Below, in pieces: positions 26,284 to 35,693 of a stretch of DNA of 61,836 bases. Positions within the stretch are counted from its first letter, which is position 1. Every line of letters begins with the position of its first letter. Position numbers and translations under genes: made by a program. The notes beneath the pieces were generated by a model. That model saw nothing but the letters and a program-made list of their open reading frames with translations, had not been told where the DNA came from and did not search any database. Origin of the DNA: Clostridia bacterium (GTDB taxonomy: Bacteria; Bacillota; Clostridia; Oscillospirales; Acutalibacteraceae); NCBI GenBank assembly GCA_017517135.1, contig JAFXAK010000014.1, positions 1 to 61,836 of the forward strand, written 5' to 3'.

Positions 26284-27035
26284 TATACTCTGCTCTTCTT
26301 GAGAACAATTGCAACTGCAACAACTGCAGCACCTGAGATAACAAGGATTACAATACCGATAACCATTTTAACGGTAACATCATCGGAGGAGCCGACATTG
26401 TCATCATAAATAACGGGTGCATAGGTCTCGCCTGTGAGAGGCTCCATTGTTACGATTTCGGGGGGAATATATGTATATGTTGTGGTTTCGGGTGCCTGAG
26501 TTGTGGGAGTATATGTGGGGGGAGTGTATACGGGGGGAGCCTGAGTTGTGGGAGGAGTGGTTGTAGGCACTTCTGTTGTGGTTTCCTCAGTTGTGGTCTC
26601 CTCAGTTGTGGTCTCCTCGGTTGTGGTTTCTTCAGTTGTTGTTTCTACAGGCGCTGTTGTGCTTTCGAATGTGCCGAGAAGAACAAGCACGCTTTCCATA
26701 AGCTGATCTATGTTCATAGCTTCTCCGCCGCCGAGAACTGTGGTTATTGCACCGATGAGGTCTTCTGTTGAAACATTACCGAGCAAGCCGCTGAATGCAC
26801 TCAGTATTGAAGAAGGATCCGAAAGGAAATCACTCAGGTCAATACCGCCGCCGTTTGTTTCGTCGGTGCCTGTGTTTCCGTTGTTACCGGTAAGACCGCC
26901 CAATGCGCCGAGAATGGCATCAAGATCAATACCTATGATGTTTGCCATATCCATTGCAAAAACGGTTGTTGAAAGAGGAATCAGAAGCATCATTGCCGCA
27001 AGAACAACGGCTAAAAGTTTGGTAGTTTTTTTCAT
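26283..27035 (-). CDS. Surface protein with Thr/Glu stalk and C-terminal membrane anchor
   Basis: 250 residues. Signal peptide 1-27 (KKTTK start, cleavage after VFA), a Gly/Asn/Leu-rich domain (28-122), a low-complexity stalk (131-205) made of ETTTE repeats and then Pro/Thr/Tyr-rich TPPTY-type repeats, a membrane helix at about 222-245 and a short basic KKSRV end. No LPXTG motif, so it is anchored by the helix. Such stalks are often glycosylated or span the wall. AAGGTG is followed by the ATG at 27035. It is the first gene of an operon with two RNA methyltransferases, an unexpected partner. Family not recognised. Confidence 0.78.
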   Translation of the reverse strand: MKKTTKLLAVVLAAMMLLIPLSTTVFAMDMANIIGIDLDAILGALGGLTGNNGNTGTDETNGGGIDLSDFLSDPSSILSAFSGLLGNVSTEDLIGAITTVLGGGEAMNIDQLMESVLVLLGTFESTTAPVETTTEETTTEETTTEETTTEETTTEVPTTTPPTTQAPPVYTPPTYTPTTQAPETTTYTYIPPEIVTMEPLTGETYAPVIYDDNVGSSDDVTVKMVIGIVILVISGAAVVAVAIVLKKSRV

Positions 27036-27075
27036 ACTATGTATCACCTTAAAGCTATAAATTTACACGCATACA

Positions 27076-27104
27076 ATAATATAATAAAAAAAAGAAAAAG
27101 TCAA
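27076..27104 (-). promoter_or_regulatory. Promoter of the surface protein-trmN6-rsmI operon
   Basis: Minus-strand TTGACT (27104-27099), 17-base T-rich spacer, TATTAT (27081-27076), 41 bases before the ATG at 27035. Confidence 0.65.
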
Positions 27105-27132
27105 TCTGAAATAATAATGAAAAAATTACCTT

Positions 27133-29271
27133 TTACACGATTTTATTAAGTACATATGCTACAAAACTCGCAAAACCGTGGCAGCAGCTTGCATAATCCG
27201 TCATATTTTCCCAGAGCGTACCTGTTGTTTTTGCCATAGTAAGGAAGAAATCACGGATTTCCTGCTGTAATTTTTCATTTTCTCCGTTTTCAAGAAGAAT
27301 AATAAGTCTCAGATAGTTGCCAATAAAGGCATTTGAGAACGGGATATCGGGATAGCGGTTGCAGTCTTTTCTGTTCGGACCGAAATCGTTTATCATTTTT
27401 TCATAAAGCTCGGGGAAGCTTTCTTTCGTTGCCGTTTTGGTGAAGAAAGCATAATACTGACAGGTTTCCGTACGGTTGTTTGTTCTGACAGCAACACCGT
27501 TTTCGTCAAGAACTGCATTGTCACAGAAAAATTCACCGTCAAAGGATTTTTCTCTTATTGTCTGCCTTAATTTTTCTGCCTTTTCTCTCAGGGAGTTGTC
27601 CGAATAAAGCTCGGCAATTGAGTCAAGGAAGAGAGAATAAAGCATATTTGTGGGGTAGTTTATGTCCTGAACAAAGTCATTGGCTTCGGACCACTCAACA
27701 AACACCCAGCTTTCGAGCTTTTCGAGAAGTCCGTCTGCATTTTCGTATTTTTCGGTAAATCTTAAAAGCTTATATACTCTGTCCTTTGCCTTTTCGATAA
27801 GCTCTCTGTCAGAGCTTCTTTCAAGGTATTCCTTTAATTCGATAACATACCACATCGCCCAATTGTGAATATAAACATGGTCATTGTGGTCGGCAGGGTA
27901 GCACATCGGCAGCATACCGTCGGGAATGTAGTTAAAGGACTCGGGAAGCAGGAAATTTTCAAGGAAATTGTGTTCAACTATACTGTTGCCTGTAAGCTCC
28001 TTTTCAACCTTTGATGTAAAAAAGCTGTCACAAAGCCAGCCGGCGCGCTCTCTTGAGGGGCAGTCCATAAAAATATCCGTGCTGTTCTGAACAAAGCTTT
28101 CAACTGCCGCATCATAAATTTCCTGTAATTCACCGTCGGGCATTTTTCTGAGATTTGTGAGGAGCTTTTCGTTGTATACCTCTCTTAACTGCGAAACATT
28201 CGTGATAAGACAGGGAGCATACATGGAAACAATCTGTATATATCTGTAGGTATACGGCTCAAAGGAAACAAGGTCATATGCTCTGCCGCCCTGTAAGGCG
28301 AAACGGACAACATTTGCACAGCCGTTTCTGCCCGCATCGGGAACACCCTCCTCGGGTAAAATCTCATTGAAAATAGCGTAAATCACGGTATCGTGTTCAG
28401 CGGTGAGAGAAAGTCTTATAAGACCTGTTGTGTTAAGCCCCATATCGTATACGGCACAGCAGTTTATGCCGAGCTTGACGGGCTCCATAGTGAAGCTTTC
28501 AGGCTCCATAATCTGAGTTTTATAGCTGTAAAGCTCGTTTACAACACAGCTTTCAAGCTCCTTTTCCTTAAAGCCCTTGAGCTTATCGTCTATTTCAATA
28601 AGGCTTCTGTCGTCCCATTTCACGGCATCCTTATTCGGGATAAGAATACCCTTTGAAACAACGGTTTTTGCCTTTATCTGCTTATATTCGCAGTAGGGGA
28701 CATTTCTTTCGATAAAGCACTTGTCCTGAGTTTTTACAAGCTTTATATTTCTGAATTTTTCCTCGGGATGAGTGAAAAAAGCATCATAATACGAATCAAA
28801 AATGTAGCTTTCGGTAAACGGACGCTGGAAGGAAAAACGCTGTACCTTCTGTATTCTGTTGTGGTAGCATACCGCCTCAAATTCTCTGTCGGTGCCTGTT
28901 GCATAACGGATTTCGGAATTTACTTCAAGCTCTGCACACACAAAGGGCTTGTCCTCGGTGAGATAAAAGCTGTTGACATTATAGCCCGCTGCGATTAAGG
29001 CAACAACATTTTCGTTTTCGGTGAGATGCCCGGATAAATCGTATTCACTCACTCTGTAAAAGCCATGTGCGGCTCTTGCCGGACCTGCCGACACAAAAAA
29101 TCCGTTCACATAAACCTGATAGCGGCTTTGTGCGGTTATTCTGAGTACTGCGGCTTCTCCCTTGTTCACAATACCTCTTAAAAGGATTGAACAGTTCATT
29201 TCGTCAAGCTTGTTTTCTTCCCATACGGGGAGAGCACAAGTGAATTTATATTCATTCGATATTCCTGTCAT
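27133..29271 (-). CDS. Alpha-L-rhamnosidase-like protein, GH78 family
   Basis: 712 residues. N-terminal beta domains with the YVNGxxVSAGPAR sugar-binding pattern and an (alpha/alpha)6 barrel. DCPSRERAGW (about 402-411) is the hallmark containing catalytic acidic residues; VEWSEAND and PDIPFSNAFIGNYLR follow. No signal peptide, so it works inside the cell on imported rhamnosides. It is shorter than many GH78 enzymes, which often have extra beta domains. GGAGGAAG precedes the ATG. Its first 20 bases overlap the end of the DUF188 gene, so it is read on the same transcript. Confidence 0.85.
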   Translation of the reverse strand: MTGISNEYKFTCALPVWEENKLDEMNCSILLRGIVNKGEAAVLRITAQSRYQVYVNGFFVSAGPARAAHGFYRVSEYDLSGHLTENENVVALIAAGYNVNSFYLTEDKPFVCAELEVNSEIRYATGTDREFEAVCYHNRIQKVQRFSFQRPFTESYIFDSYYDAFFTHPEEKFRNIKLVKTQDKCFIERNVPYCEYKQIKAKTVVSKGILIPNKDAVKWDDRSLIEIDDKLKGFKEKELESCVVNELYSYKTQIMEPESFTMEPVKLGINCCAVYDMGLNTTGLIRLSLTAEHDTVIYAIFNEILPEEGVPDAGRNGCANVVRFALQGGRAYDLVSFEPYTYRYIQIVSMYAPCLITNVSQLREVYNEKLLTNLRKMPDGELQEIYDAAVESFVQNSTDIFMDCPSRERAGWLCDSFFTSKVEKELTGNSIVEHNFLENFLLPESFNYIPDGMLPMCYPADHNDHVYIHNWAMWYVIELKEYLERSSDRELIEKAKDRVYKLLRFTEKYENADGLLEKLESWVFVEWSEANDFVQDINYPTNMLYSLFLDSIAELYSDNSLREKAEKLRQTIREKSFDGEFFCDNAVLDENGVAVRTNNRTETCQYYAFFTKTATKESFPELYEKMINDFGPNRKDCNRYPDIPFSNAFIGNYLRLIILLENGENEKLQQEIRDFFLTMAKTTGTLWENMTDYASCCHGFASFVAYVLNKIV

Positions 29272-29707
29272 TTTTTGCTTCCTCCAATATTAAAGTAAGG
29301 TTTTTTATGAATGCCTCATCTTGCTCTTTTGTGCGTTTTGACGGTCCCTTTGTATGCTTTCCCGCCATACGGATTTTCTTGTTCACAAAGCGTGTGTACA
29401 GCAGAGTTTCAATATTCTTATCGGTGTAAATAAGTCCGTTCTGGTTGATAACTCTTGCTTTTTTAGACATACACATTGCCGCAAGCCCGTAATCCTGAGT
29501 GATGACAATATCACCGTTTTCTATTAAATTCACAAGGCGGAAATCAACGCTGTCCGAGCCCTTGTCGCAAAGAATCGTGCGGCAGCCGGCTCTTTCAATT
29601 ATGTGCGAGGTGTCACACATAATTATACATTCCAATGAATATTTATACGCTAATTTTACAGTTTCATCCACAACGGGACAGGCATCCGCATCAATAAGAA
29701 TTTTCAT
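29252..29707 (-). CDS. YaiI/YqxD family DUF188 protein (PIN-like)
   Basis: 151 residues. KILIDADACPV at the start, GSDSVDFRLVNLIENGDIVITQDYGLA in the middle (about 48-75) and the C-terminal KHTKGPSKRTKEQDEAF segment are the conserved DUF188 blocks; the fold is PIN-related with acidic metal ligands, but no function is established. I start at the ATG at 29707, since the longer frame reads into the divergent GNAT gene. It begins an operon with the rhamnosidase. Confidence 0.92.
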   Translation of the reverse strand: MKILIDADACPVVDETVKLAYKYSLECIIMCDTSHIIERAGCRTILCDKGSDSVDFRLVNLIENGDIVITQDYGLAAMCMSKKARVINQNGLIYTDKNIETLLYTRFVNKKIRMAGKHTKGPSKRTKEQDEAFIKNLTLILEEAKNDRNIE

Positions 29708-29724
29708 CCGATATTGTTTTTCCT

Positions 29725-29753
29725 TAGTTTTTATGTTAAACTTTATTTTAATA
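29725..29753 (-). promoter_or_regulatory. Promoter of the DUF188-rhamnosidase operon
   Basis: Reading the minus strand, TTGCAA, a 17-base spacer and TAAAAT lie in the gap between the divergent GNAT and DUF188 genes. Coordinates are approximate (the element falls between 29740 and 29780). Confidence 0.4.
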
Positions 29754-29788
29754 CAAACGATTTTATTTTGCAACACTTGGGAGGAAAT

Positions 29789-30226
29789 ATGTTCAGAAAA
29801 ATAGTTTCTGCTGACCGTGAAAAATACATTGAAATGGCAAGAGAGTTTTATGCTTCTCCTGCTGTTCTGCATAGTGTTCCCGTAAGTCATTTTGAAAAAA
29901 CCTTTAATGAAATGATGAAGAGCGATGCATATGCCGTGGGCTTTATCATTGAAGAGCAAGAAAAAACGGCGGGCTATGCTCTTCTTGCAAAAACCTTTTC
30001 ACAGGAGGCGGGCGGGCTTACGGTGTGGATAGAGGAAATCTACATTCTTCCGGAATTCAGAGGCAAAGGACTTGGAAGTGACTTTCTTGAATTTGTGAAA
30101 AATGAAATCCCCGCCGCAAGATACCGTCTTGAAACCGAGCCCGAAAACGAAAGAGCAAAGGCTCTTTATAAAAGACACGGATTTGAAAAACTCGATTACG
30201 AGCAGTTTATTATCGACAGAGGGTGA
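29789..30226 (+). CDS. GNAT family N-acetyltransferase
   Basis: 145 residues. The acetyl-CoA site is in EEIYILPEFRGKGLGSDFLEFV (RGKGLG, about 91-97), and the later ENERAKALYKRHGFEKL (about 124-140) is the usual strand-helix end of the GNAT fold. Acceptor unknown. TTGGGAGGAAAT lies right before the ATG at 29789. It is divergent from the DUF188 gene. An AT-rich hairpin (ATATTTTTTTGCGAAAAAATAT, about 30238-30260) after the stop may end transcription. Confidence 0.85.
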   Translation: MFRKIVSADREKYIEMAREFYASPAVLHSVPVSHFEKTFNEMMKSDAYAVGFIIEEQEKTAGYALLAKTFSQEAGGLTVWIEEIYILPEFRGKGLGSDFLEFVKNEIPAARYRLETEPENERAKALYKRHGFEKLDYEQFIIDRG

Positions 30227-30384
30227 AATACACTCTGCCGATATTTTTTTGCGAAAAAATATTGTATATTATGTAATAAATATTTATTCTACCACTTGAA
30301 ATGTGTAAAATGTTTGTATATACTATTGTACGCAGGAAAGCTACATATAATATTAATACTAATTTAAGGAAAACAGTTTATCGT

Positions 30385-31026
30385 ATGACAAAAAAAGAAA
30401 TTGCATTGCACGCAAACGAAAAATTGAAGGAAATGTATCCTGATGCAATATGCTCGCTTGATGCGGGAAGTCCTTTTCAGCTTCTTGTTGCAACCCGTCT
30501 TTCAGCTCAATGCACGGATGCAAGAGTAAATCTTGTAACGCCTGCTCTTTTTGAGAAATACCCCGATGCAAAGGCTCTCTCTGAGGCAGAAACAGAGGAT
30601 GTTGAAAATATTATTCACTCCTGCGGCTTTTTTCGGCAGAAGGCAAAGGATATAATATCTGCGGCACAGATGATAATTGAAAGATTCAATGCTGTTGTCC
30701 CCGATAATATTGAAGACCTGACCGCCTTGCCGGGTGTGGGCAGAAAAACGGCAAATCTTATCGTGGGCGATGTTTACGGCAAGCCTGCCGTTGTTGCGGA
30801 TACGCATTTAATAAGAATTTCAAACCGCTTGGGGCTTGTTTCAACAAAGGATCCGAAAAAGGTTGAGCTTGAAATGAAAAAGCTGCTTCCGCCTGAGGAC
30901 AGCAATGATTTCTGTCACAGAGCAGTTCTTCACGGCAGAGCCTTGTGCGATGCAAGAAAGCCCGACTGCAAAAATTGTGCGATGAACACATTTTGCTTAT
31001 TCGGCAAAGAAAAAATATCTCAGTGA
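30385..31026 (+). CDS. nth: Endonuclease III (DNA glycosylase/AP lyase)
   Basis: 213 residues. The helix-hairpin-helix LPGVGRKTANL (about 114-124) carries the catalytic Lys, and the Asp follows in VADTHLIR. Near the C-terminus CDARKPDCKNCAMNTFC gives the C-x6-C-x2-C-x5-C 4Fe-4S site. It removes oxidised pyrimidines in base excision repair. I use the ATG at 30385; a weak AAGGA is 14 bases upstream. It opens the long plus-strand block that continues into secA. Confidence 0.95.
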   Translation: MTKKEIALHANEKLKEMYPDAICSLDAGSPFQLLVATRLSAQCTDARVNLVTPALFEKYPDAKALSEAETEDVENIIHSCGFFRQKAKDIISAAQMIIERFNAVVPDNIEDLTALPGVGRKTANLIVGDVYGKPAVVADTHLIRISNRLGLVSTKDPKKVELEMKKLLPPEDSNDFCHRAVLHGRALCDARKPDCKNCAMNTFCLFGKEKISQ

Positions 31027-31057
31027 TTTTACATAAAGAAAGGATTGATTTCAGAAA

Positions 31058-33778
31058 ATGTCATTTTTAAAAAAGCTTTTCGGTGACTATTCAAAAAAAG
31101 AAATAAAAAGAAACAACCATCTTGTTGATGCTGTTTTGAAGCTTGAGGACGAATATTCGGCTCTGACAGATGAACAGCTGAAAGCAAAAACTCAGGAGTT
31201 TAAGGACAGACTTTCCAAGGGCGAAACTCTTGACGGTATTCTCCCTGAGGCATTTGCTGCCTGCAGAGAAGCCTCCTGGCGTGTGCTTAATATGAAGCAC
31301 TTCCCCGTGCAGATTGCGGGCGGTATAATTCTGCATCAGGGCAGAATTGCGGAAATGAAAACAGGTGAAGGTAAAACTCTTGTTGCAACCCTCCCTGCAT
31401 ACCTCAACGCACTTACGGGCAACGGTGTTCACATTGTAACCGTCAATGACTACCTTGCAAAGCGTGACTCCGAGTGGATGGGAAAAATCTTCCGTTTTAT
31501 GGGGCTTTCTGTCGGTCTTATTATCCACGAAAAGGATAACGCTGAGAGAAAAGAGGCGTATAATGCCGATATAACCTACGGCACAAACAACGAAATGGGC
31601 TTCGACTATCTTCGTGACAATATGGTAATCTACAAGGAGCAGAAGGTACAGCGCGGACATAATTTTGCCGTTGTTGACGAGGTTGACTCCATTCTTATTG
31701 ACGAAGCAAGAACACCTCTTATAATTTCCGGCAGAGGGGATAAGTCCTCTGAATTATATAAGCTTGCAGACGATTTTGCAAAAAGGCTCAAGGCTTTCCG
31801 TATCACGGAGCTTGAGGCAAAAAAAGATATTGAAGAGATTGTAAGCGACGATACGGATTATGTTATCGACGAAAAAGCAAAGACTGCAACACTTACCAAA
31901 AAGGGTATTGCAGCCGCTGAAAGCTATTTCAATGTTGAAAATCTTATGGACAGCGAAAATCTTGCCTTACAGCATCATATCAATCAGGCAATAAAGGCAA
32001 GAGGTGTTATGAAGCGTGACACCGACTATGTTGTTAAAGACGGAGAGGTTCTTATCGTAGACGAATTTACGGGCCGTATTATGATGGGCAGACGCTACAA
32101 TGAGGGACTTCATCAGGCTATTGAAGCAAAGGAAGGCGTAAATGTCCGTCAGGAGTCAAAAACTCTTGCCACAATCACATTCCAGAACTATTTCCGCCTT
32201 TACAAAAAGCTTTCGGGTATGACGGGTACCGCTATGACCGAAACCGAGGAATTCAACGAGATATATTCTCTCGATGTTGTTGAAATTCCCACAAACAAGC
32301 CTATGGCAAGAAAAGACTATGATGATGTTATGTACAAGACCGAAAAGGCAAAGTTCAATGCCATCATCGCACAGATAAGAGAATGTCACGAAAAGGGCCA
32401 GCCCGTGCTTGTGGGTACTGTCAGCATTGAAAAGTCCGAGCAGTTAAGCTCCGCTCTTAAAAGAAGCGGTATAAAGCATGAGGTGCTCAATGCAAAGCAC
32501 CACGAAAGAGAAGCCGAAATCGTAGCTCAGGCAGGTAAATACGGTGCCGTTACAATTGCTACGAATATGGCAGGACGAGGAACCGACATTATCCTCGGCG
32601 GTAATGCCGAATATATGGCAAAGGCCGAAATGCGTAAAATGCAGTATACAGACGAGCTTATCTCCGAGGCAACGGGCTTCTCTGAAACCGACAATGAGGA
32701 AATCCTTGAGGCAAGAAAGGTTTTCTCCGAGCTTGAGGCAAAGTACAAGAACGCTCTCAGGGACGAAGCTGATAAGGTAAGACAGGCAGGCGGTCTGTTT
32801 ATTATCGGTACTGTCCGTCACGAATCCCGCCGAATTGACAATCAGTTAAGAGGCCGTGCGGGCCGTCAGGGAGATCCCGGTGAGAGCCGCTTCTATCTTT
32901 CCGCAGAAGACGATCTTCTCCGTTTGTTTGCGGGCGATAAGTTCTACCGCACACTTGATATGTTCAATGCGGGTGAGGATATGGCTGTTGAAGCCAAGAT
33001 GTTCACAAGCTCCGTTGAAATGGCTCAGAAGAGAGTTGAGTCAAACAACTTCTCCGTGCGTAAAAATGTTCTGCAGTTTGACGATGTTATGAATCAGCAG
33101 AGAGAGCTTATCTATTCACAGCGTAATCAGGTGCTTGACGGCGTTGATATGGATGCAACAATACGCAAGATGATAAAAGACACCATAACAGAAGCCGTTG
33201 ATTTCTACTGTCCGTCATCAAACTCCTCAAAGGACTGGAACAGAGCAGGTTTAGTAAGCAAATACGGCTGGCTGCTCGGTGAGGACGGTATTCCCGAAAC
33301 CGACAAATCGGGCGATATTACAGATTATATGCTTGACAGAGCCTTCGGTATTCTTGACAGCAAGACCGAGGAATACGGCAGAGATATGATGCTCAAGCTC
33401 GAGCATAAGATACTTATTGCCAATGTTGATATGCGTTGGATGGAGCATATAGACACAATGGATCAGCTCAAGAGAAGCATAGGGCTCCGCGCTTATGCAC
33501 AGAAGGATCCGGTAGTTGCCTTCCGTCAGGAAAGCTACGATATGTTCGAGGAAATGTCCGACTCTATCCGTGAGGGAACAACAAGAGCAATTCTTACTGC
33601 AGTTATCCGTTCCGAGGAGGATGTAAAGCGTCAGCAGACCGTAAAGGTAACGGCAGCCTCTGCAGGCGGTGACAACACCGTTAAAAAGCAGCCCGTCAGA
33701 AAAGGCGAGAAAATAGGCAGAAACGATCCCTGTCCTTGCGGCAGCGGCAAGAAATACAAGCAGTGCTGCGGCAGATAA
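31058..33778 (+). CDS. secA: Preprotein translocase ATPase SecA
   Basis: 906 residues, complete. Walker A AEMKTGEGKTLVA (about 98-110), VVDEVDSIL (about 206-214), the helicase half GRGTDIILGGNA, RQGDPGESRFYLS, and the preprotein cross-linking and scaffold domains are in order. The C-terminal zinc domain NDPCPCGSGKKYKQCC, which binds SecB or lipids in other species, is present. SecA drives export through SecYEG at the cytoplasmic membrane. AAAGAAAGGATTG precedes the ATG. Only one secA is visible. Confidence 0.98.
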   Translation: MSFLKKLFGDYSKKEIKRNNHLVDAVLKLEDEYSALTDEQLKAKTQEFKDRLSKGETLDGILPEAFAACREASWRVLNMKHFPVQIAGGIILHQGRIAEMKTGEGKTLVATLPAYLNALTGNGVHIVTVNDYLAKRDSEWMGKIFRFMGLSVGLIIHEKDNAERKEAYNADITYGTNNEMGFDYLRDNMVIYKEQKVQRGHNFAVVDEVDSILIDEARTPLIISGRGDKSSELYKLADDFAKRLKAFRITELEAKKDIEEIVSDDTDYVIDEKAKTATLTKKGIAAAESYFNVENLMDSENLALQHHINQAIKARGVMKRDTDYVVKDGEVLIVDEFTGRIMMGRRYNEGLHQAIEAKEGVNVRQESKTLATITFQNYFRLYKKLSGMTGTAMTETEEFNEIYSLDVVEIPTNKPMARKDYDDVMYKTEKAKFNAIIAQIRECHEKGQPVLVGTVSIEKSEQLSSALKRSGIKHEVLNAKHHEREAEIVAQAGKYGAVTIATNMAGRGTDIILGGNAEYMAKAEMRKMQYTDELISEATGFSETDNEEILEARKVFSELEAKYKNALRDEADKVRQAGGLFIIGTVRHESRRIDNQLRGRAGRQGDPGESRFYLSAEDDLLRLFAGDKFYRTLDMFNAGEDMAVEAKMFTSSVEMAQKRVESNNFSVRKNVLQFDDVMNQQRELIYSQRNQVLDGVDMDATIRKMIKDTITEAVDFYCPSSNSSKDWNRAGLVSKYGWLLGEDGIPETDKSGDITDYMLDRAFGILDSKTEEYGRDMMLKLEHKILIANVDMRWMEHIDTMDQLKRSIGLRAYAQKDPVVAFRQESYDMFEEMSDSIREGTTRAILTAVIRSEEDVKRQQTVKVTAASAGGDNTVKKQPVRKGEKIGRNDPCPCGSGKKYKQCCGR

Positions 33779-33804
33779 ATTTTTATATCAGAGAGTGAAA
33801 AGCT

Positions 33805-34869
33805 TTGGATTATAACAATAATAACTATGACAACAACGGCTGGAATTATCAGTATGACTATAACGGGATTCCCGAGCCCGAGCCAAAGGGCTTGGCCCGT
33901 CTTAAAAGAGGCAAGGATGCACCCGCACTCAGAAAGCTTTGTCTTACCGCCTTTATCTGCGGTGCGGCATTGCTCATATACCCCTTTATGGGAGACATAT
34001 TCTCAGCTCTCATTCTTTCGAGTGACTCGGTTTACGAAATGTATCTGGAAAGTCATATTTTCAGTATGTTCTGCGAAATTCTGTACACTATCTTCTGTGT
34101 AGGTCTTCCGTTCTTTATTGCAGGTATCTTTATGCGTTTTACGGGTGTGTACAACAAGGGACTGCCCTTCGGTAAGCCGTATAAAAGCAAGAATACCGCA
34201 CTTATTATCGTAGGCGGACTCGGACTTTGCTATCTCGGCAGTCTGATTTCAAGCTATATTGCGGTTTTCTTTGAATCGGCAGGTGTTGAGTTTTATTCGA
34301 GAAACGAAATTCTTGAAGGAGTGGACACACCCGATTCAGTATTGGCATTAGTGCTGATGATTGTTCATTCGGCTCTTATGCCCGCCTTCGTTGAGGAATT
34401 TGCCTTCAGAGGCATACTTTTACAGCCCCTGAGAGCGTGGGGTGACTGGTTTGCAATAATTGTAAGTGCCGTGCTTTTCGGAATGATGCACGCGAATATG
34501 ACTCAGATGCCCTTTGCAATTATTGCAGGTGTTGCTTTGGGCTTTGCAACGGTTGTAACAGGCTCGCTGTGGACAAGTATATGTATACATTTTCTCAACA
34601 ATCTCGCATCAGTCGTTTATGCCGTCCTGTTGGCTTCCCCCTATGAGGGATATGCGTGGATTTTCTCCTCGGGTATAACCTATGGTTCTATAGCAATAGG
34701 AGCGGTTGCAGTATTTTTGTATGCATCGAAAAATCCGTCGGGCTTTAATCTCAGAGCAGGAGAGCATCCCCGTCTCAAAGGCCGTACAGCCTTCTATTTC
34801 CTGACACCCACGATGCTTATTGCCATTCTTCTTTTGGTGCTTATTACTCTTAAAGATATTATAATTTGA
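33805..34869 (+). CDS. CPBP family intramembrane metalloprotease
   Basis: 354 residues with an Asn/Tyr-rich cytoplasmic N-terminus and about eight membrane helices. EEFAFRG (about 197-203), then FGMMHANMTQ and HFLNNLAS are the CPBP (CAAX protease and bacteriocin-processing) motifs with Glu and His ligands. The start is a TTG with GAGAGTGA upstream; no ATG fits this N-terminus. Substrates are unknown. It is followed with a 4-base overlap region by the methyltransferase gene. Confidence 0.86.
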   Translation: MDYNNNNYDNNGWNYQYDYNGIPEPEPKGLARLKRGKDAPALRKLCLTAFICGAALLIYPFMGDIFSALILSSDSVYEMYLESHIFSMFCEILYTIFCVGLPFFIAGIFMRFTGVYNKGLPFGKPYKSKNTALIIVGGLGLCYLGSLISSYIAVFFESAGVEFYSRNEILEGVDTPDSVLALVLMIVHSALMPAFVEEFAFRGILLQPLRAWGDWFAIIVSAVLFGMMHANMTQMPFAIIAGVALGFATVVTGSLWTSICIHFLNNLASVVYAVLLASPYEGYAWIFSSGITYGSIAIGAVAVFLYASKNPSGFNLRAGEHPRLKGRTAFYFLTPTMLIAILLLVLITLKDIII

Positions 34870-34880
34870 CAGGAGAATAT

Positions 34881-35663
34881 ATGGAACTTATAAGCAGCAG
34901 AAACAATCCGAGAATAAAAAAGGCTGCACTTCTTATGAATTCCCCGGAAAGAGCAAAAACAGGGCTGTTTCTTATAGAGGGTGCACGGCTGTGCTTTGAT
35001 GCCGCGGTGAACGGTATTGAAATCGAGGAAGCATATTTTACAGCTCAGGCAGAAAATAAGTATTCCCGGAAGGTGCAGACAATAAAGCAGAAGGCGAAAT
35101 TCACGGCATATATAAACGAGAGTGTTGCCGAAAAGCTCAGTGACACAAAAAACTCACAGGATATCTTCTGTGTGTGCCGTCAGAGAAGAAAAGATACTGA
35201 TTTTATTGAAGACAGTAAATTTTATGTTATGACGGAAAATGTGCAGACTCCCGATAATCTCGGGGCAATAGTCAGAAGTGCAGAGGCGCTCGGTGCAGAC
35301 GGACTTGCAGTTTTTTCGGGCTGTGATATTTATTCGCCTAAAGCCCTTCGTGCTTCAATGGGTGCATTGCTGAGATTTCCCGTTTTTACGGTAAATAATG
35401 CGGTGGAATTTATAAAGGAATGTAATTCCCGTTCAATGAAAACCTACGCTACCGTACCCGATTCGTCAGCGAAGAATATTGCTGATTTGCAGTACAAGGG
35501 CGGCTGTGTTGCCGTTATAGGCAATGAGGGCAACGGAGTGAGCGAGGAAGTGAAAAATGAGTGCAGTGAGGCTGTTACCATTCCGATGAAAGGAAAAGCA
35601 GAATCACTCAATGCGGCTTCTGCCGCGGCAATAATTATTTATGAAATTATGAAATCACGCTGA
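34881..35663 (+). CDS. SpoU/TrmH-family RNA 2'-O-ribose methyltransferase
   Basis: 260 residues. An N-terminal substrate-binding domain (SSRNNPRIKKAALL) is followed by the SPOUT knot: VQTPDNLGAIVRSAEALG (motif 1), GNEGNGVS (motif 2) and IPMKGKAESLNAASAAAI (motif 3). The class methylates ribose in 23S rRNA or tRNA (RlmB/YsgA-like). The ATG at 34881 follows CAGGAGAA. Confidence 0.92.
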   Translation: MELISSRNNPRIKKAALLMNSPERAKTGLFLIEGARLCFDAAVNGIEIEEAYFTAQAENKYSRKVQTIKQKAKFTAYINESVAEKLSDTKNSQDIFCVCRQRRKDTDFIEDSKFYVMTENVQTPDNLGAIVRSAEALGADGLAVFSGCDIYSPKALRASMGALLRFPVFTVNNAVEFIKECNSRSMKTYATVPDSSAKNIADLQYKGGCVAVIGNEGNGVSEEVKNECSEAVTIPMKGKAESLNAASAAAIIIYEIMKSR

Positions 35664-35693
35664 TTTTAATTTTCTGTGAAAGGCGGTGGGTAT

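Noticed and set aside
26560-26660. Direct repeats resembling a short CRISPR-like array
   Set aside because: They are in-frame ETTTE codon repeats of the surface-protein stalk, with no spacers.
30301-30384. Longer N-terminus for nth
   Set aside because: The extra residues do not match the family and the earliest ATG lacks a ribosome site; the ATG at 30385 gives the standard start.
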